Made by a program: the position numbers and the translations under genes
The notes under the pieces: model-generated
The model's database searches: none
Told to the model about the DNA's origin: nothing
Seen by the model: the letters and a program-made list of their open reading frames with translations, nothing else
Origin: Aggregicoccus sp. 17bor-14
GTDB taxonomy: Bacteria > Myxococcota > Myxococcia > Myxococcales > Myxococcaceae
DNA length: 64,000 nucleotides
Assembly: GCF_009659535.1 (NCBI RefSeq)
Contig: NZ_VJZZ01000016.1
Coordinates: 62,001-126,000, forward strand
Reading direction: 5' to 3'
Shown here: piece by piece, positions 1-8,362 of the stretch
Numbering within the stretch: position 1 is the stretch's first letter
Layout of the letters: the number at the start of each line of letters is the position of its first letter

Positions 1-1737
1 GGCGTGCGACGCGGCGTGCTGCACCTGGACCTGCCCATCGCGGTGGGCATCCTGCTCGTGTACGCGACGAGCCTGTTGAAGGTGCGCGACGGACGCGGAG
101 ACCTCGCGTACTTCGACACGCTCAACACCTTCGTCACCCTGATGCTCGTGGGCCGCTGGCTGCAGCAGCGGGTCATCGAGCGCAACCGCCGCTTCCTCCT
201 CGAGGACGACGGCGCGGACGGCCTCGTGGTGCGCCGCGAGGAGGGGGCCGCGCTCGCCACCGTGCGTGCCCCGCAGGTGCGCGAGGGCGACGTGATGGTG
301 GTGGCGCCCGGAGACCTGGTCCCGGTGGACGCGGAGCTGCTCGAGGAGGCGGCCCGCTTCAGCACCGACTGGATTACGGGGGAGAGTGCGGCGAGGCAGC
401 TCTCGCAGGGTGAGCGCGTGCCGGCGGGGGCCTTCAATGGCTCGGGCTCCGCGGTGCGGGTGCGCGCGCTGAGTGACTTCGCGGACTCGCCGCTCGTGGC
501 CCTGCTGCGCCAGGCGCCCGAGGGCTCCGGCGGCGTGCCGCTGCACGCGCGCTTCTGGAATGCGCTCTCGCGCGGCTGGGCGGTGGCGGTGCTGGGGATT
601 GCCGCCGCGGGCCTCGCGCTGTGGTGGCCCTCGGGGCCGCAGCGCGCGCTGGAGGTGGCCGTCGCGCTGCTCGTGGTCACCTGCCCGTGTGCGCTCGGGC
701 TCGCGGTGCCGCTCGCGTACGAGCTCGCGCAGGCGCGGCTGCGGCGCATCGGGCTGTTCTCGCGGCGCGCGGACCTGCTCGACCGGCTTCCCCGCGTGCG
801 CAGCGTGCTCTTCGACAAGACGGGGACGCTCACGCTCGGGCGGCTGGAGTTGGTGGACCCGCGGTGCGTGGAGGCACTGTCACACGAGGCCCGTGACGCG
901 GCCTTCGACATGGTGAGCCGCAGCAACCATCCGGTGAGCCGGTGTCTGGCGGCGGCGCTGTCTCGGGTGGGGGCGCGGTACTCCGCGGGCGCGCGCGTGG
1001 TGGAGGTGGCCGGATGTGGACTGGAGATGGGGGCGTGGCGGCTGGGGAAGCGAGGCTGGTGCACGGCGCACATCCCTCACCCCGACCCTCTCCCAGGGGG
1101 AGAGGGGACAGTGCTCACCTTCAACGGCCAGGTCGTCGCGGTGTTCTCCCTTCGCGAGGCGGTGCGGGCGGACGCGCGGCGCGAGGTGGCCGCGCTGCAG
1201 AGTGAAGGCCTGGGCGTGTGGCTCATCTCCGGGGATGCCCCCGAGCGGGTGGGCGCGATGGCGCTCGCACTGGGCGTCCCGGCCGAGCATGCATTGGGCG
1301 GCCAGCGCCCCGAGGACAAGGCCGCGGCGGTGCGCCGCATCGACCGCCAGGACACGCTGTACCTGGGCGATGGCGTGAACGACAGCCTCGCCTTCGAGGC
1401 CGCCCTGTGCGCGGGCACCCCCGCCATCGACCGCCCCGTCATGCCGGGCAAGGCGGACTTCTTCCTCCTCGGCGAAGGACTTGCGCCGCTGCGCGAGGCT
1501 TTGGCCCTCTCGCGCAAATTACGCGCGGTGGTGCGGCGCACGCTGGCCCTCGCGCTCGCCTACAACGTGCTCGCCATCGCCACCTGCCTCGCGGGGCTGA
1601 TGACGCCGCTCCGAGCGGCGGTGGCCATGCCGCTCAGCTCGCTCAGCCTGCTGCTGCTCACCGCCTACAGCCTCGCACCCGAGCGCGCGCGCCCTACGCC
1701 CTCGCTGGCGCAGGGGCTGCAAGAGGCGCGGGCATGA
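1..1737 (+). CDS. ccoI: Copper P-type ATPase CcoI/FixI (5' truncated by window)
   Basis: Copper-translocating P1B-type ATPase that supplies copper during cbb3 oxidase assembly in the inner membrane. The gene enters from outside the window, so its N-terminal metal-binding part and first helices are missing. Visible in order (numbering from base 1): actuator motif TGES at 126-129, the CPC metal-pathway motif at 228-230 in a helix, the phosphorylation motif DKTGTLT from D272, and the hinge GDGVND at 456-461, then two C-terminal helices. It overlaps ccoS by ATGA. Residues about 358-371 are encoded by a copy of the dispersed palindromic repeat inserted in frame in the cytoplasmic catalytic region. 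The cco operon context argues for CcoI rather than a general copper exporter. Confidence 0.93.
   Translation, partial: GVRRGVLHLDLPIAVGILLVYATSLLKVRDGRGDLAYFDTLNTFVTLMLVGRWLQQRVIERNRRFLLEDDGADGLVVRREEGAALATVRAPQVREGDVMVVAPGDLVPVDAELLEEAARFSTDWITGESAARQLSQGERVPAGAFNGSGSAVRVRALSDFADSPLVALLRQAPEGSGGVPLHARFWNALSRGWAVAVLGIAAAGLALWWPSGPQRALEVAVALLVVTCPCALGLAVPLAYELAQARLRRIGLFSRRADLLDRLPRVRSVLFDKTGTLTLGRLELVDPRCVEALSHEARDAAFDMVSRSNHPVSRCLAAALSRVGARYSAGARVVEVAGCGLEMGAWRLGKRGWCTAHIPHPDPLPGGEGTVLTFNGQVVAVFSLREAVRADARREVAALQSEGLGVWLISGDAPERVGAMALALGVPAEHALGGQRPEDKAAAVRRIDRQDTLYLGDGVNDSLAFEAALCAGTPAIDRPVMPGKADFFLLGEGLAPLREALALSRKLRAVVRRTLALALAYNVLAIATCLAGLMTPLRAAVAMPLSSLSLLLLTAYSLAPERARPTPSLAQGLQEARA
1074..1112 (+). 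repeat. Dispersed palindromic repeat, copy 1, inside the ccoI reading frame
   Basis: Copy of the roughly 38-bp element whose core is CCCTCTCCCAGGGGGAGAGG, preceded by CCCTCACCC and followed by GGGACA. It lies wholly inside ccoI, keeps the frame open and encodes the peptide PHPDPLPGGEG. Confidence 0.9.
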
Positions 1738-1922
1738 GCGTCGTCATCCTGCAGGTCTTCGTCAGCCTGATGCTGGTCGGCAGCAGCGTGCTGCTCTTCC
1801 TCGTGAGCGTGCGCCAGCGCGACCACGAGCACGCGGACCGCCTCAGCCTCATCCCGCTCGAGGACGAGCACCCCGCCGCCTCTCCCGCTGCCCCCGCCGA
1901 ATCGAAGGAGCCCCTCTCGTGA
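1734..1922 (+). CDS. ccoS: cbb3 oxidase maturation protein CcoS
   Basis: A 62-residue protein with a single N-terminal membrane helix (about residues 3-23) followed by an acidic and proline/alanine-rich tail. This is the size and topology of CcoS, a small protein needed for cofactor insertion into cbb3 oxidase. The start is fixed by an ATGA overlap with ccoI, and its stop overlaps the GTG of the next gene. The sequence is too short for catalytic motifs, so the name rests on size, helix position and placement between ccoI and ccoN. Confidence 0.85.
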   Translation: MSVVILQVFVSLMLVGSSVLLFLVSVRQRDHEHADRLSLIPLEDEHPAASPAAPAESKEPLS

Positions 1923-4285
1923 GCCACGCAGCCTCCGCTCAGCAACAGCGCATCGTCTACGACGACGCCCCCACGCGCTGGTTCATCGCCGCCGCCATGC
2001 TCTTCGGCATCGTCGGCATGCTGGTGGGCCTGCTCTGCGCCGCGCAGCTCGCGTGGTGGAAGCTCAACTTCGGCACGCCCTGGCTGACCTTCAGCCGGCT
2101 GCGCCCGCTGCACACCAACGCGGTCATCTTCGCGTTCGTGGGCAACATGATGTTCGCCGGGGTCTACTACTCCACCCAGCGCCTGCTCAAAGCGCGCATG
2201 GCGAGCGACCTGCTCAGCCGCATCCACTTCTGGGGCTGGCAGGCCATCATCGTCGCGGCCGCCATCACGCTGCCCCTGGGCATCACCACCTCCAAGGAGT
2301 ACGCGGAGCTGGAGTGGCCCATCGACATCGCCATCACGCTCGTGTGGGTCGTCTTCGCGATCAACTTCTTCTGGACCCTGGCGAAGCGCAACGAGAAGAA
2401 CCTCTACGTCGCCATCTGGTTCTACATCGCGACCATCGTCACGGTGGCGGTGCTGCACATCGTGAACAGCCTCGCGCTGCCCCTGAGCCCCCTCAAGAGC
2501 TACTCGGTCTTCAGCGGGGTGCAGGACGCGCTGGTGCAGTGGTGGTACGGCCACAACGCCGTCGCCTTCTTCCTGACCACGCCCATCCTGGGCATCATGT
2601 ACTACTACCTGCCCAAGGCGGCGGAGCGGCCGGTGTACTCGTACCGGCTCTCCATCATCCACTTCTGGGCCCTGGTGTTCATGTACATCTGGGCGGGGCC
2701 GCACCACCTGCTCTACACGGCGCTGCCGGACTGGGCGCAGTCGCTCGGCATGGTGTTCAGCGTGGCGCTGTGGGCGCCGAGCTGGGGCGGCATGCTCAAC
2801 GGCGTGCTCACCCTGCGCGGCGCGTGGCACAAGCTGCGCGAGGACCCGGTCCTCAAGTTCTTCATCGCCGCGCTCACCTTCTACGGCATGGCGACCTTCG
2901 AGGGGCCGCTGCTCAGCATCAAGAGCGTGAGCAGCCTCGCGCACTACACCGACTGGATCATCGGCCACGTGCACGCGGGCGCGCTGGGGTGGAACGGGCT
3001 GATGGCCGCGGGCATGTTCTACTGGCTGATGCCCCGGCTCTACGGGACGAAGCTGTACAGCAAGCGCGCGGCGGACGCGCACTTCTGGATGGCCACCGTG
3101 GGCATCCTCCTCTACGTGGTCGCCATGTGGGTGAGCGGCGTGAACCAGGGCCTGCTCTGGCGCGCGACCAACCCCGACGGCACGCTGATGTACCCGAGCT
3201 TCGTGGAGACGCTGCTGGCCATCTGGCCCATGTACGTCCTGCGCGTGGTGGGCGGCGGGCTCTACCTCGTCGGCTTCTTCGTGATGACGTGGAACCTCTG
3301 GAAGACCGCGCGCTCGGGGCACCCCGTGAACGGCGAGGTGCTGGTGGTGGTGGAGGCGAAGGAGGAGGCGGCCGAGCCCGGCTGGGGCAGCATCCTCACC
3401 GGCTACCCGCTCGTCTTCGCGCTCGCCATCATCGCGGTGGCGGTGTTCCTCGGCTGGGCGAAGCCGGCGACCGCGGCGGTGCTGCTCGCGCTCATCCTCG
3501 CGCTGGGCACCGGCGCGGCCTTCTGGGCTCGCCGGGCCCGCGCGCGTGGCACGCCGAGCTGGTTCGCGCTCGTGGAGGGCCGCCCGCTCGCCTTCACCGC
3601 CTTCACCCTCATCGCGGTGCTGGTGGGTGGCGTCGCGGAGCTCCTGCCCACGGTGCTGGGCAAGCACGGGGCGAGCAACTCTCCCACCGCGCAGAAGCCC
3701 TACAGCGCGCTCGAGCTGCAGGGGCGTGACCTGTACGTGCGCGAGGGTTGCTACACCTGCCACTCGCAGATGATCCGCCCGATGCTCGCGGAGGTGCAGC
3801 GCTACGGCGAGGCGAGCCGCGCCGAGGAGAGCATCTACGACCACCCCTTCCAGTGGGGCAGCAAGCGCACGGGGCCGGACCTCGCGCGCGTGGGCGGCAA
3901 GTACCCGAACCTCTGGCACTACACGCACCTGATGGATCCGCGCGCGACGAGCCCCGGCTCCAACATGCCCAGCTTCGCGTGGCTCGCCGAGAACACGCTG
4001 GATGTGAAGCTCGCCCCGCAGAAGCTCGCGCTGATGCAGAAGCTGGGCGTCCCCTACACGAACGAGGACGTGGACTTCGCGCTGCAGGATCAGCAGGAGC
4101 AGGCGGAGGGCATCGCCGCGGACCTGGAGAAGCAGGGCGTGGAGGTGGCCTGGGACTCGGAGATGGTGGCCATCATCTCCTACCTGCAGCGCATCGGGCG
4201 CGGGCCGCAGTTCGTCCCCGAGGACCTGAAGCAGGACGCACCGGAGCAGCAGCCCAGCGCCTCGGTGAGCGGAGGGCAGCCCTGA
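1919..4285 (+). CDS. ccoNO: cbb3 cytochrome c oxidase, fused subunits I and II (CcoN-CcoO)
   Basis: Catalytic core of a high-affinity cbb3 oxidase that reduces oxygen to water. Residues about 1-480 are a twelve-helix CcoN: haem ligand H65, CuB ligand H212, the paired CuB ligands H262-H263, and H350/H352 for haems b3 and b. After a linker with two or three further helices comes a CcoO domain with one c-type haem site, C611-Y-T-C614-H615. In proteobacteria these are normally two proteins; here 788 residues form one chain. The GTG start overlaps the ccoS stop and the stop overlaps the ccoQ start (TGATG), so translation is coupled throughout the operon. Confidence 0.95.
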   Translation: MSHAASAQQQRIVYDDAPTRWFIAAAMLFGIVGMLVGLLCAAQLAWWKLNFGTPWLTFSRLRPLHTNAVIFAFVGNMMFAGVYYSTQRLLKARMASDLLSRIHFWGWQAIIVAAAITLPLGITTSKEYAELEWPIDIAITLVWVVFAINFFWTLAKRNEKNLYVAIWFYIATIVTVAVLHIVNSLALPLSPLKSYSVFSGVQDALVQWWYGHNAVAFFLTTPILGIMYYYLPKAAERPVYSYRLSIIHFWALVFMYIWAGPHHLLYTALPDWAQSLGMVFSVALWAPSWGGMLNGVLTLRGAWHKLREDPVLKFFIAALTFYGMATFEGPLLSIKSVSSLAHYTDWIIGHVHAGALGWNGLMAAGMFYWLMPRLYGTKLYSKRAADAHFWMATVGILLYVVAMWVSGVNQGLLWRATNPDGTLMYPSFVETLLAIWPMYVLRVVGGGLYLVGFFVMTWNLWKTARSGHPVNGEVLVVVEAKEEAAEPGWGSILTGYPLVFALAIIAVAVFLGWAKPATAAVLLALILALGTGAAFWARRARARGTPSWFALVEGRPLAFTAFTLIAVLVGGVAELLPTVLGKHGASNSPTAQKPYSALELQGRDLYVREGCYTCHSQMIRPMLAEVQRYGEASRAEESIYDHPFQWGSKRTGPDLARVGGKYPNLWHYTHLMDPRATSPGSNMPSFAWLAENTLDVKLAPQKLALMQKLGVPYTNEDVDFALQDQQEQAEGIAADLEKQGVEVAWDSEMVAIISYLQRIGRGPQFVPEDLKQDAPEQQPSASVSGGQP

Positions 4286-4479
4286 TGTGGAAGACCTTCT
4301 ACGCAGGCATGGAGCACGTGCACCTGCCGCTCTTCAGCCTGCTGCTCTTCCTCGCCGTCTTCTTCGGCGTGGTGGCGTGGGTGTACGGCCTGCGCCGCCC
4401 CAGTGACTTCGACGCGCTCGCGGCCCTGCCCCTGAGCGACACGCCCCCCTCTTCTGGAGCCTCCAGCCATGAGCAGTGA
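4285..4479 (+). CDS. ccoQ: Small cbb3 oxidase subunit, CcoQ-like
   Basis: A 64-residue protein with one central membrane helix (about residues 14-35) and a charged C-terminal tail, lying between the catalytic subunit gene and ccoP. This is the place and shape of CcoQ, which stabilises the cbb3 complex. The start overlaps the preceding stop by one base (TGATG) and its end overlaps the ccoP start. The sequence has no diagnostic motif, so the assignment rests on size and position. Confidence 0.78.
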   Translation: MWKTFYAGMEHVHLPLFSLLLFLAVFFGVVAWVYGLRRPSDFDALAALPLSDTPPSSGASSHEQ

Positions 4480-5038
4480 CGCGAAGCACGCGAGCAGCGA
4501 GAGCGGTGTCATCCACGTCTACGATGGCATCGAGGAGCAGGACAACCGGCTGCCCAACTGGTGGCTCGCCATCCTCTGGGGCACGCTCGTGTTCGGGCTG
4601 GGCTACTGGCTCTACTACGAGACCTTCGGTGCGGGCGTGTACCCGCGCGAGGCGCTGAAGGCGGACCTCGTGCAGCTCGCGAAGCTGCAGGCCGAGGCGG
4701 CGAAGGGCCCGCTCACCGATGACATGCTGGTGAAGCTCTCGCACGACGCGAAGGTGACGGCGGCGGGGCAGGCCGCGTTCCAGTCCACCTGCGCCGCCTG
4801 CCACGGCGCGAGCGGCGAGGGGCTCATCGGACCGAACCTCACGGACAAGTTCTGGCTGCACGGCGGCAAGCCGACGGACATCCACCACACCATCTCCGGC
4901 GGCGTGGTGGAGAAGGGCATGCCCGCATGGGAGCGCACCCTGGGCGCAGAGCGCGTGAAGCAGCTCGCCGCGTACGTGCTCACGCTCAAGGGCAAGGAGG
5001 TGGCCGGCAAGGCGCCGCAGGGTGAGCCCGAGTCGTGA
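4469..5038 (+). CDS. ccoP: cbb3 oxidase subunit III CcoP, mono-haem form
   Basis: Membrane-anchored c-type cytochrome that passes electrons to the cbb3 core. The 189-residue protein has an N-terminal region matching CcoP (GIEEQDNRLPNWW followed by one helix) and then a single cytochrome c domain with CAACH and a distal methionine in the EKGMPAW context. Typical CcoP has two haem-binding CxxCH motifs and about 300 residues; only one is present here, with no frameshift or gap visible, so this is a short mono-haem version. The start overlaps ccoQ, and the stop overlaps the ccoG GTG. Confidence 0.9.
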   Translation: MSSDAKHASSESGVIHVYDGIEEQDNRLPNWWLAILWGTLVFGLGYWLYYETFGAGVYPREALKADLVQLAKLQAEAAKGPLTDDMLVKLSHDAKVTAAGQAAFQSTCAACHGASGEGLIGPNLTDKFWLHGGKPTDIHHTISGGVVEKGMPAWERTLGAERVKQLAAYVLTLKGKEVAGKAPQGEPES

Positions 5039-6432
5039 CGCCTGCACCGAGCTCCGCCTCGCTGCGCACCGACGGGCGCCGCGAGGCCATCCATCCCTCG
5101 GACGTGAAGGGGCGCTTCCTCACCCGCAGGCGCGCGCTCTTCGCCGGGCTGATGGCCTTCTACCTGCTGCTGCCGCTCTTGCGCGTGGGCGGCCACCCCG
5201 CGGTGTACCTGGACGTGACGGCGCGCCGCTTCTACCTCTTCGGCGCCACGTTCAACGCGCAGGACTTCTGGCTCGTCCTCTTCCTCGCCACGACGGCAGG
5301 CTTCGCGCTGCTCTTCGCCACCGCGTGGCTGGGGCGCGTGTGGTGCGGGTGGGCGTGCCCGCAGACCGTGTTCCTCGAGGGGCTGTACCGCCCCATCGAG
5401 CGCTGGGTGGACGGACCGCGCGAGCGGCGGCTCAAGATGGCCAAGGCGCCGTGGACGGCAGTGCGCGTGGGGCGCGCGGGGGTGAAACACGCGGCGTATT
5501 TGTTCGTCTCGCTCGCCATCAGCCACGTGGCCTTGAGCTTCTTCCTCTCCGCCGAGCAGCTGCTCGCGATGGTGCGTGAGGGCCCCGCGGCGCACCCGGT
5601 GCCCTTCGCGTGGGCGGTCGCCGTGACGGGGCTGCTGCACTTCAACTACGTGTGGTTTCGCGAGCAGCTGTGCGTGGCCTTCTGTCCCTACGGGCGCCTG
5701 CAGTCGGCGATGCAGGACGACGACTCGCTCATCGTGGGCTACGACGTGCGCCGCGGCGAGCCGCGCGGGCACCTGCGCAGGCCCGGAGTGGGTGAGGCCG
5801 CGAAGGTCGCGCTGCCGGTGCTCGGCGACTGCGTGGACTGCAACAAGTGCGTGACCGCGTGCCCCACGGGCATCGACATCCGCAACGGGCTGCAGCTCGA
5901 GTGCGTGGCGTGCGCGCTGTGCGCGGACGCGTGCGACGCGGTGATGGACAAGGTGGGGCGGCCGCGCGGGCTCATCCGCTACGACTCGCTCAACGGGCTC
6001 GCGGGGAAGAGGCGGCGCGTGCTGCGGCCGCGGCTCGTGGTGTACGGGGCGCTGCTGCTCGCGTCGGCCAGCGCGCTGGGGATGGGGCTCCTGCGCCGCA
6101 GCCCCTTCGAGGCGAACCTGCTGCGCTTCCGCGGCGCGCCCTACGTCGTCACGGACGGCAGCGTGCGCAACCAGTACGAGCTGCACCTGGTGAACAAGCA
6201 CCCGGACGCGGCGACCTTCCGGGTGCGCGTGCACACGCCGGGCAAGACGCAGGTGTTGCTTCCCCAGGCGGAGGTGAAGCTTGCCTCGCTCGAGGGCTTC
6301 CGGCTGCCGCTCTTCGTGACGTCCGCGAAGGACGACTACGTGGGCCCCTTCGGCTTCACGCTCGAGGTCGAGGACGTGGAGGCGAAGGAGGTGCGCAGCA
6401 TCCAGGCGCGCTTCCTCGGGCCGTCGTACTAG
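5035..6432 (+). CDS. ccoG: cbb3 oxidase accessory ferredoxin protein CcoG/RdxA
   Basis: Inner-membrane iron-sulfur protein of the CcoG (FixG/RdxA) family, thought to reduce copper for cbb3 assembly. Features in order: N-terminal helices, the family motif WCGWACPQTVF in a cytoplasmic loop, two cysteine clusters of the 4Fe-4S ferredoxin type (CVDCNKCVTACP and CVACALCADACD), a further helix, and a C-terminal periplasmic Ig-like domain. At 465 residues it has the normal family length. It closes the operon; ccoH, often next to ccoG, is not seen downstream. Confidence 0.94.
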   Translation: MTPAPSSASLRTDGRREAIHPSDVKGRFLTRRRALFAGLMAFYLLLPLLRVGGHPAVYLDVTARRFYLFGATFNAQDFWLVLFLATTAGFALLFATAWLGRVWCGWACPQTVFLEGLYRPIERWVDGPRERRLKMAKAPWTAVRVGRAGVKHAAYLFVSLAISHVALSFFLSAEQLLAMVREGPAAHPVPFAWAVAVTGLLHFNYVWFREQLCVAFCPYGRLQSAMQDDDSLIVGYDVRRGEPRGHLRRPGVGEAAKVALPVLGDCVDCNKCVTACPTGIDIRNGLQLECVACALCADACDAVMDKVGRPRGLIRYDSLNGLAGKRRRVLRPRLVVYGALLLASASALGMGLLRRSPFEANLLRFRGAPYVVTDGSVRNQYELHLVNKHPDAATFRVRVHTPGKTQVLLPQAEVKLASLEGFRLPLFVTSAKDDYVGPFGFTLEVEDVEAKEVRSIQARFLGPSY

Positions 6433-6443
6433 CGAGGGCGGAG

Positions 6444-6472
6444 TGTCCCCTCTCCCATGGGGAGAGGCGACA
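6444..6472. repeat. Dispersed palindromic repeat, copy 2, between convergent genes
   Basis: Shortened copy with core CTCTCCCATGGGGAGAG in the 41-bp gap between the convergent stops of ccoG and the MgtC-like gene. As a near-perfect hairpin it could act as a bidirectional terminator, although no T-run follows. Confidence 0.8.
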
Positions 6473-6473
6473 C

Positions 6474-7154
6474 TCACGCGCTGCGCACGTGCACGGAGAC
6501 CACGCCGGAGGTGGTCTCCAGCCCCTCCACCAGCTTGTCCGGCGTGACGGAGGCCGGAATCTGCGCGTCCAGGTTCAGCGTGGTGTGGCGCTCGCCGGAG
6601 AAGTGGCGCTCGTACTCCACGTCCAGCACCCGCACGCCGAGCGCACGCAGCATCTCGGTCACCGCGTGGATGCCGGTGCCCGCGGTGAGCACCAGCGCCA
6701 CGCGCCGACGGATGAGCGCGTCGTTCTTGTCCTCGAAGCGGCGCAGGAAGGTGAGTGCGATGAGGCCGAGCAGGGTGACGAAGCAGGCCTCCGGGTACAT
6801 GCCCGCGCCCGAGGAGAGGCCGATCGCCGTCACCAGCCACAGGCCGGCCGCCGTGGTGAGCCCCTGCACCGTGGCCCCCGTGCGCAGGATGGCGCCGCCC
6901 GCGAGGAAGCCCACCGCGCTGACCACCGAGGCCGCGATGCGCGAGGCGTCCACCTCCACCAGGTGCTCCGTCCCGAAGCCCTGGAAGAAGGCGAACTGGG
7001 AGGAGATGACCATGAAGGTGGCCGAGGCCATCGAGACGAGCAGGTGCGTGCGCAGGCCGACGGGGCGGCGGTGCCGGTTGCGCTCGTAGCCGATCGCCGC
7101 GCCGAGCACGGCGCCGACCGAGATGCGCACCAGCATGTCCAGGTGGGAGAGCAT
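6474..7154 (-). CDS. MgtC/SapB family inner-membrane protein
   Basis: A 226-residue protein matching the MgtC/SapB family: four to five N-terminal helices containing the family signatures GAAIGYERNRHRRPVGLRTH and the glycine-rich AVGFLAGGAILRTG, then a C-terminal ACT-like soluble domain of about 80 residues. MgtC proteins modulate ATP synthase or magnesium/phosphate homeostasis under stress; the role here is not visible. It lies 37 bp downstream of the aquaporin gene on the same strand and is probably co-transcribed. Confidence 0.9.
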   Translation of the reverse strand: MLSHLDMLVRISVGAVLGAAIGYERNRHRRPVGLRTHLLVSMASATFMVISSQFAFFQGFGTEHLVEVDASRIAASVVSAVGFLAGGAILRTGATVQGLTTAAGLWLVTAIGLSSGAGMYPEACFVTLLGLIALTFLRRFEDKNDALIRRRVALVLTAGTGIHAVTEMLRALGVRVLDVEYERHFSGERHTTLNLDAQIPASVTPDKLVEGLETTSGVVSVHVRSA

Positions 7155-7191
7155 CGCGTAGCAGTACCGCCAAGCGCTCCCACTTGCACGC

Positions 7192-8232
7192 CTACACCGC
7201 CCGCACGCGCTCCAGCCCGAGGCCCCGCAGGAGCAGGCGCACCCGCACGCGCACTTCCTCGCGCACCTGCTGGGCCGCCTCGGGGGAGAGGCCCGTGAGC
7301 AGTGGCAGCTCCCAGTGCACGCGTTCGGCGTCCGTGAGCGCGCGCCACAGGTCCGCGGGGCCCAGCGTCACCAGAAGGTCCGCCTCCGCGAGCAGCGCCT
7401 CGTCCGGGAGCGGCTCTCCCTCGGCCGCCACCGCGCGCACGGCTGCCGCGTCCGCGAAGCGCTCCACCGCCTCCACCGCGAGCCGCGCGAGCGCGCCGCC
7501 CTCGGTGCAGGCGAAGACGAGCCGCGCCGGGCCCCGGCGCGGCTCCGCACCGCGCGCGGGCAGCAGCCAGCGGAACAGCAGTGCGCAGCAGGCCGCGCCC
7601 AGCAGCTGCGCGGAGAGGATGAGCGAGATGTCCGCCGGGTGGATGCTCGAGGAGGTGGCGGTGAGCCCCTTGGCCACCGTCACCGCGGGGTTCGCGAACG
7701 AGGTGGACTCGGTGAACCAGTAGAGCGCCGCGAGGTAGGCGCCCACCGCGAAGGAGGACACGCCCGCGCGCAGCCGCGCCCCGCCCGCCACGATGCACAG
7801 GAGGCCGAAGGTGGAGAGGAACTCCCCCGTCACCTCCGCCACCGTCGCGCGCGGCGGGTTGCTCCAGCTGAACACCGGGTGGCCGAAGATGAGCAGCGTG
7901 GCCCCCACGCCGAGGAAGGCGCCGGCCAGCTGCGCGAGCACCCGCAGCGCCGCCTCGCGCAGCGTGAGCCGCCCGCGCAGCAGCGCCCCGAAGGTGACGG
8001 CCGGGTTGAGCTGCGCGCTCGCCACGGGGGCGAACGCGAGCAGCAGCGCCACGGTGACCGACGCCGTGGCCAGGCTGTTGACGAGGAAGGTGAGCCCCAC
8101 CACGCCGCCCGAGAGCCGCTCGCCCATCACGCGCGAGCCCACCACCGTGGCGAGCACCAGCGCCTTGCCCAGCAGCTCCACCACGAGGCGGCGGGCGAGT
8201 GGGGTGGAGGGGTCTCGAGAAGGAGGTGTCAT
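7192..8232 (-). CDS. Aquaporin family channel fused to a degenerate arsenate-reductase-like domain
   Basis: Residues about 10-225 are a six-helix MIP channel with both pore motifs, LNPAVTFG and FANPAVTV. Residues about 240-346 resemble the low-molecular-weight phosphatase fold of thioredoxin-type arsenate reductase: a RLVFACT strand-loop start and ADLLVTLG followed by a VHWELP segment. Channel-ArsC fusions that reduce arsenate and release arsenite are known in actinobacteria. Here the catalytic CX5R loop reads CTEGGALAR, with Leu at the invariant Arg position, and the cysteines expected after VTLG are absent. The start at 8232 (MTPPSRDPS) was chosen because further upstream the frame runs through a palindromic repeat. 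Confidence 0.82.
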   Translation of the reverse strand: MTPPSRDPSTPLARRLVVELLGKALVLATVVGSRVMGERLSGGVVGLTFLVNSLATASVTVALLLAFAPVASAQLNPAVTFGALLRGRLTLREAALRVLAQLAGAFLGVGATLLIFGHPVFSWSNPPRATVAEVTGEFLSTFGLLCIVAGGARLRAGVSSFAVGAYLAALYWFTESTSFANPAVTVAKGLTATSSSIHPADISLILSAQLLGAACCALLFRWLLPARGAEPRRGPARLVFACTEGGALARLAVEAVERFADAAAVRAVAAEGEPLPDEALLAEADLLVTLGPADLWRALTDAERVHWELPLLTGLSPEAAQQVREEVRVRVRLLLRGLGLERVRAV

Positions 8233-8286
8233 GCGTGGCGTCACCCTTACGTCACGCGCGGGCTCGCGCGAAGGGGCTCGAGCGCT

Positions 8287-8312
8287 CTTCCCTCTCCCAG
8301 GGGGAGAGGAGA
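8287..8312. repeat. Dispersed palindromic repeat, copy 3
   Basis: Core CCTCTCCCAGGGGGAGAGG between the divergent aquaporin-fusion and trhA genes. The outer CCCTCACCC and GGGACA flanks are eroded, so only the hairpin is clear. Confidence 0.75.
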
Positions 8313-8362
8313 CCTTCACGCGACTGACCTCGCCATGACATGCGGGGCGCACGGTAGGGCGC

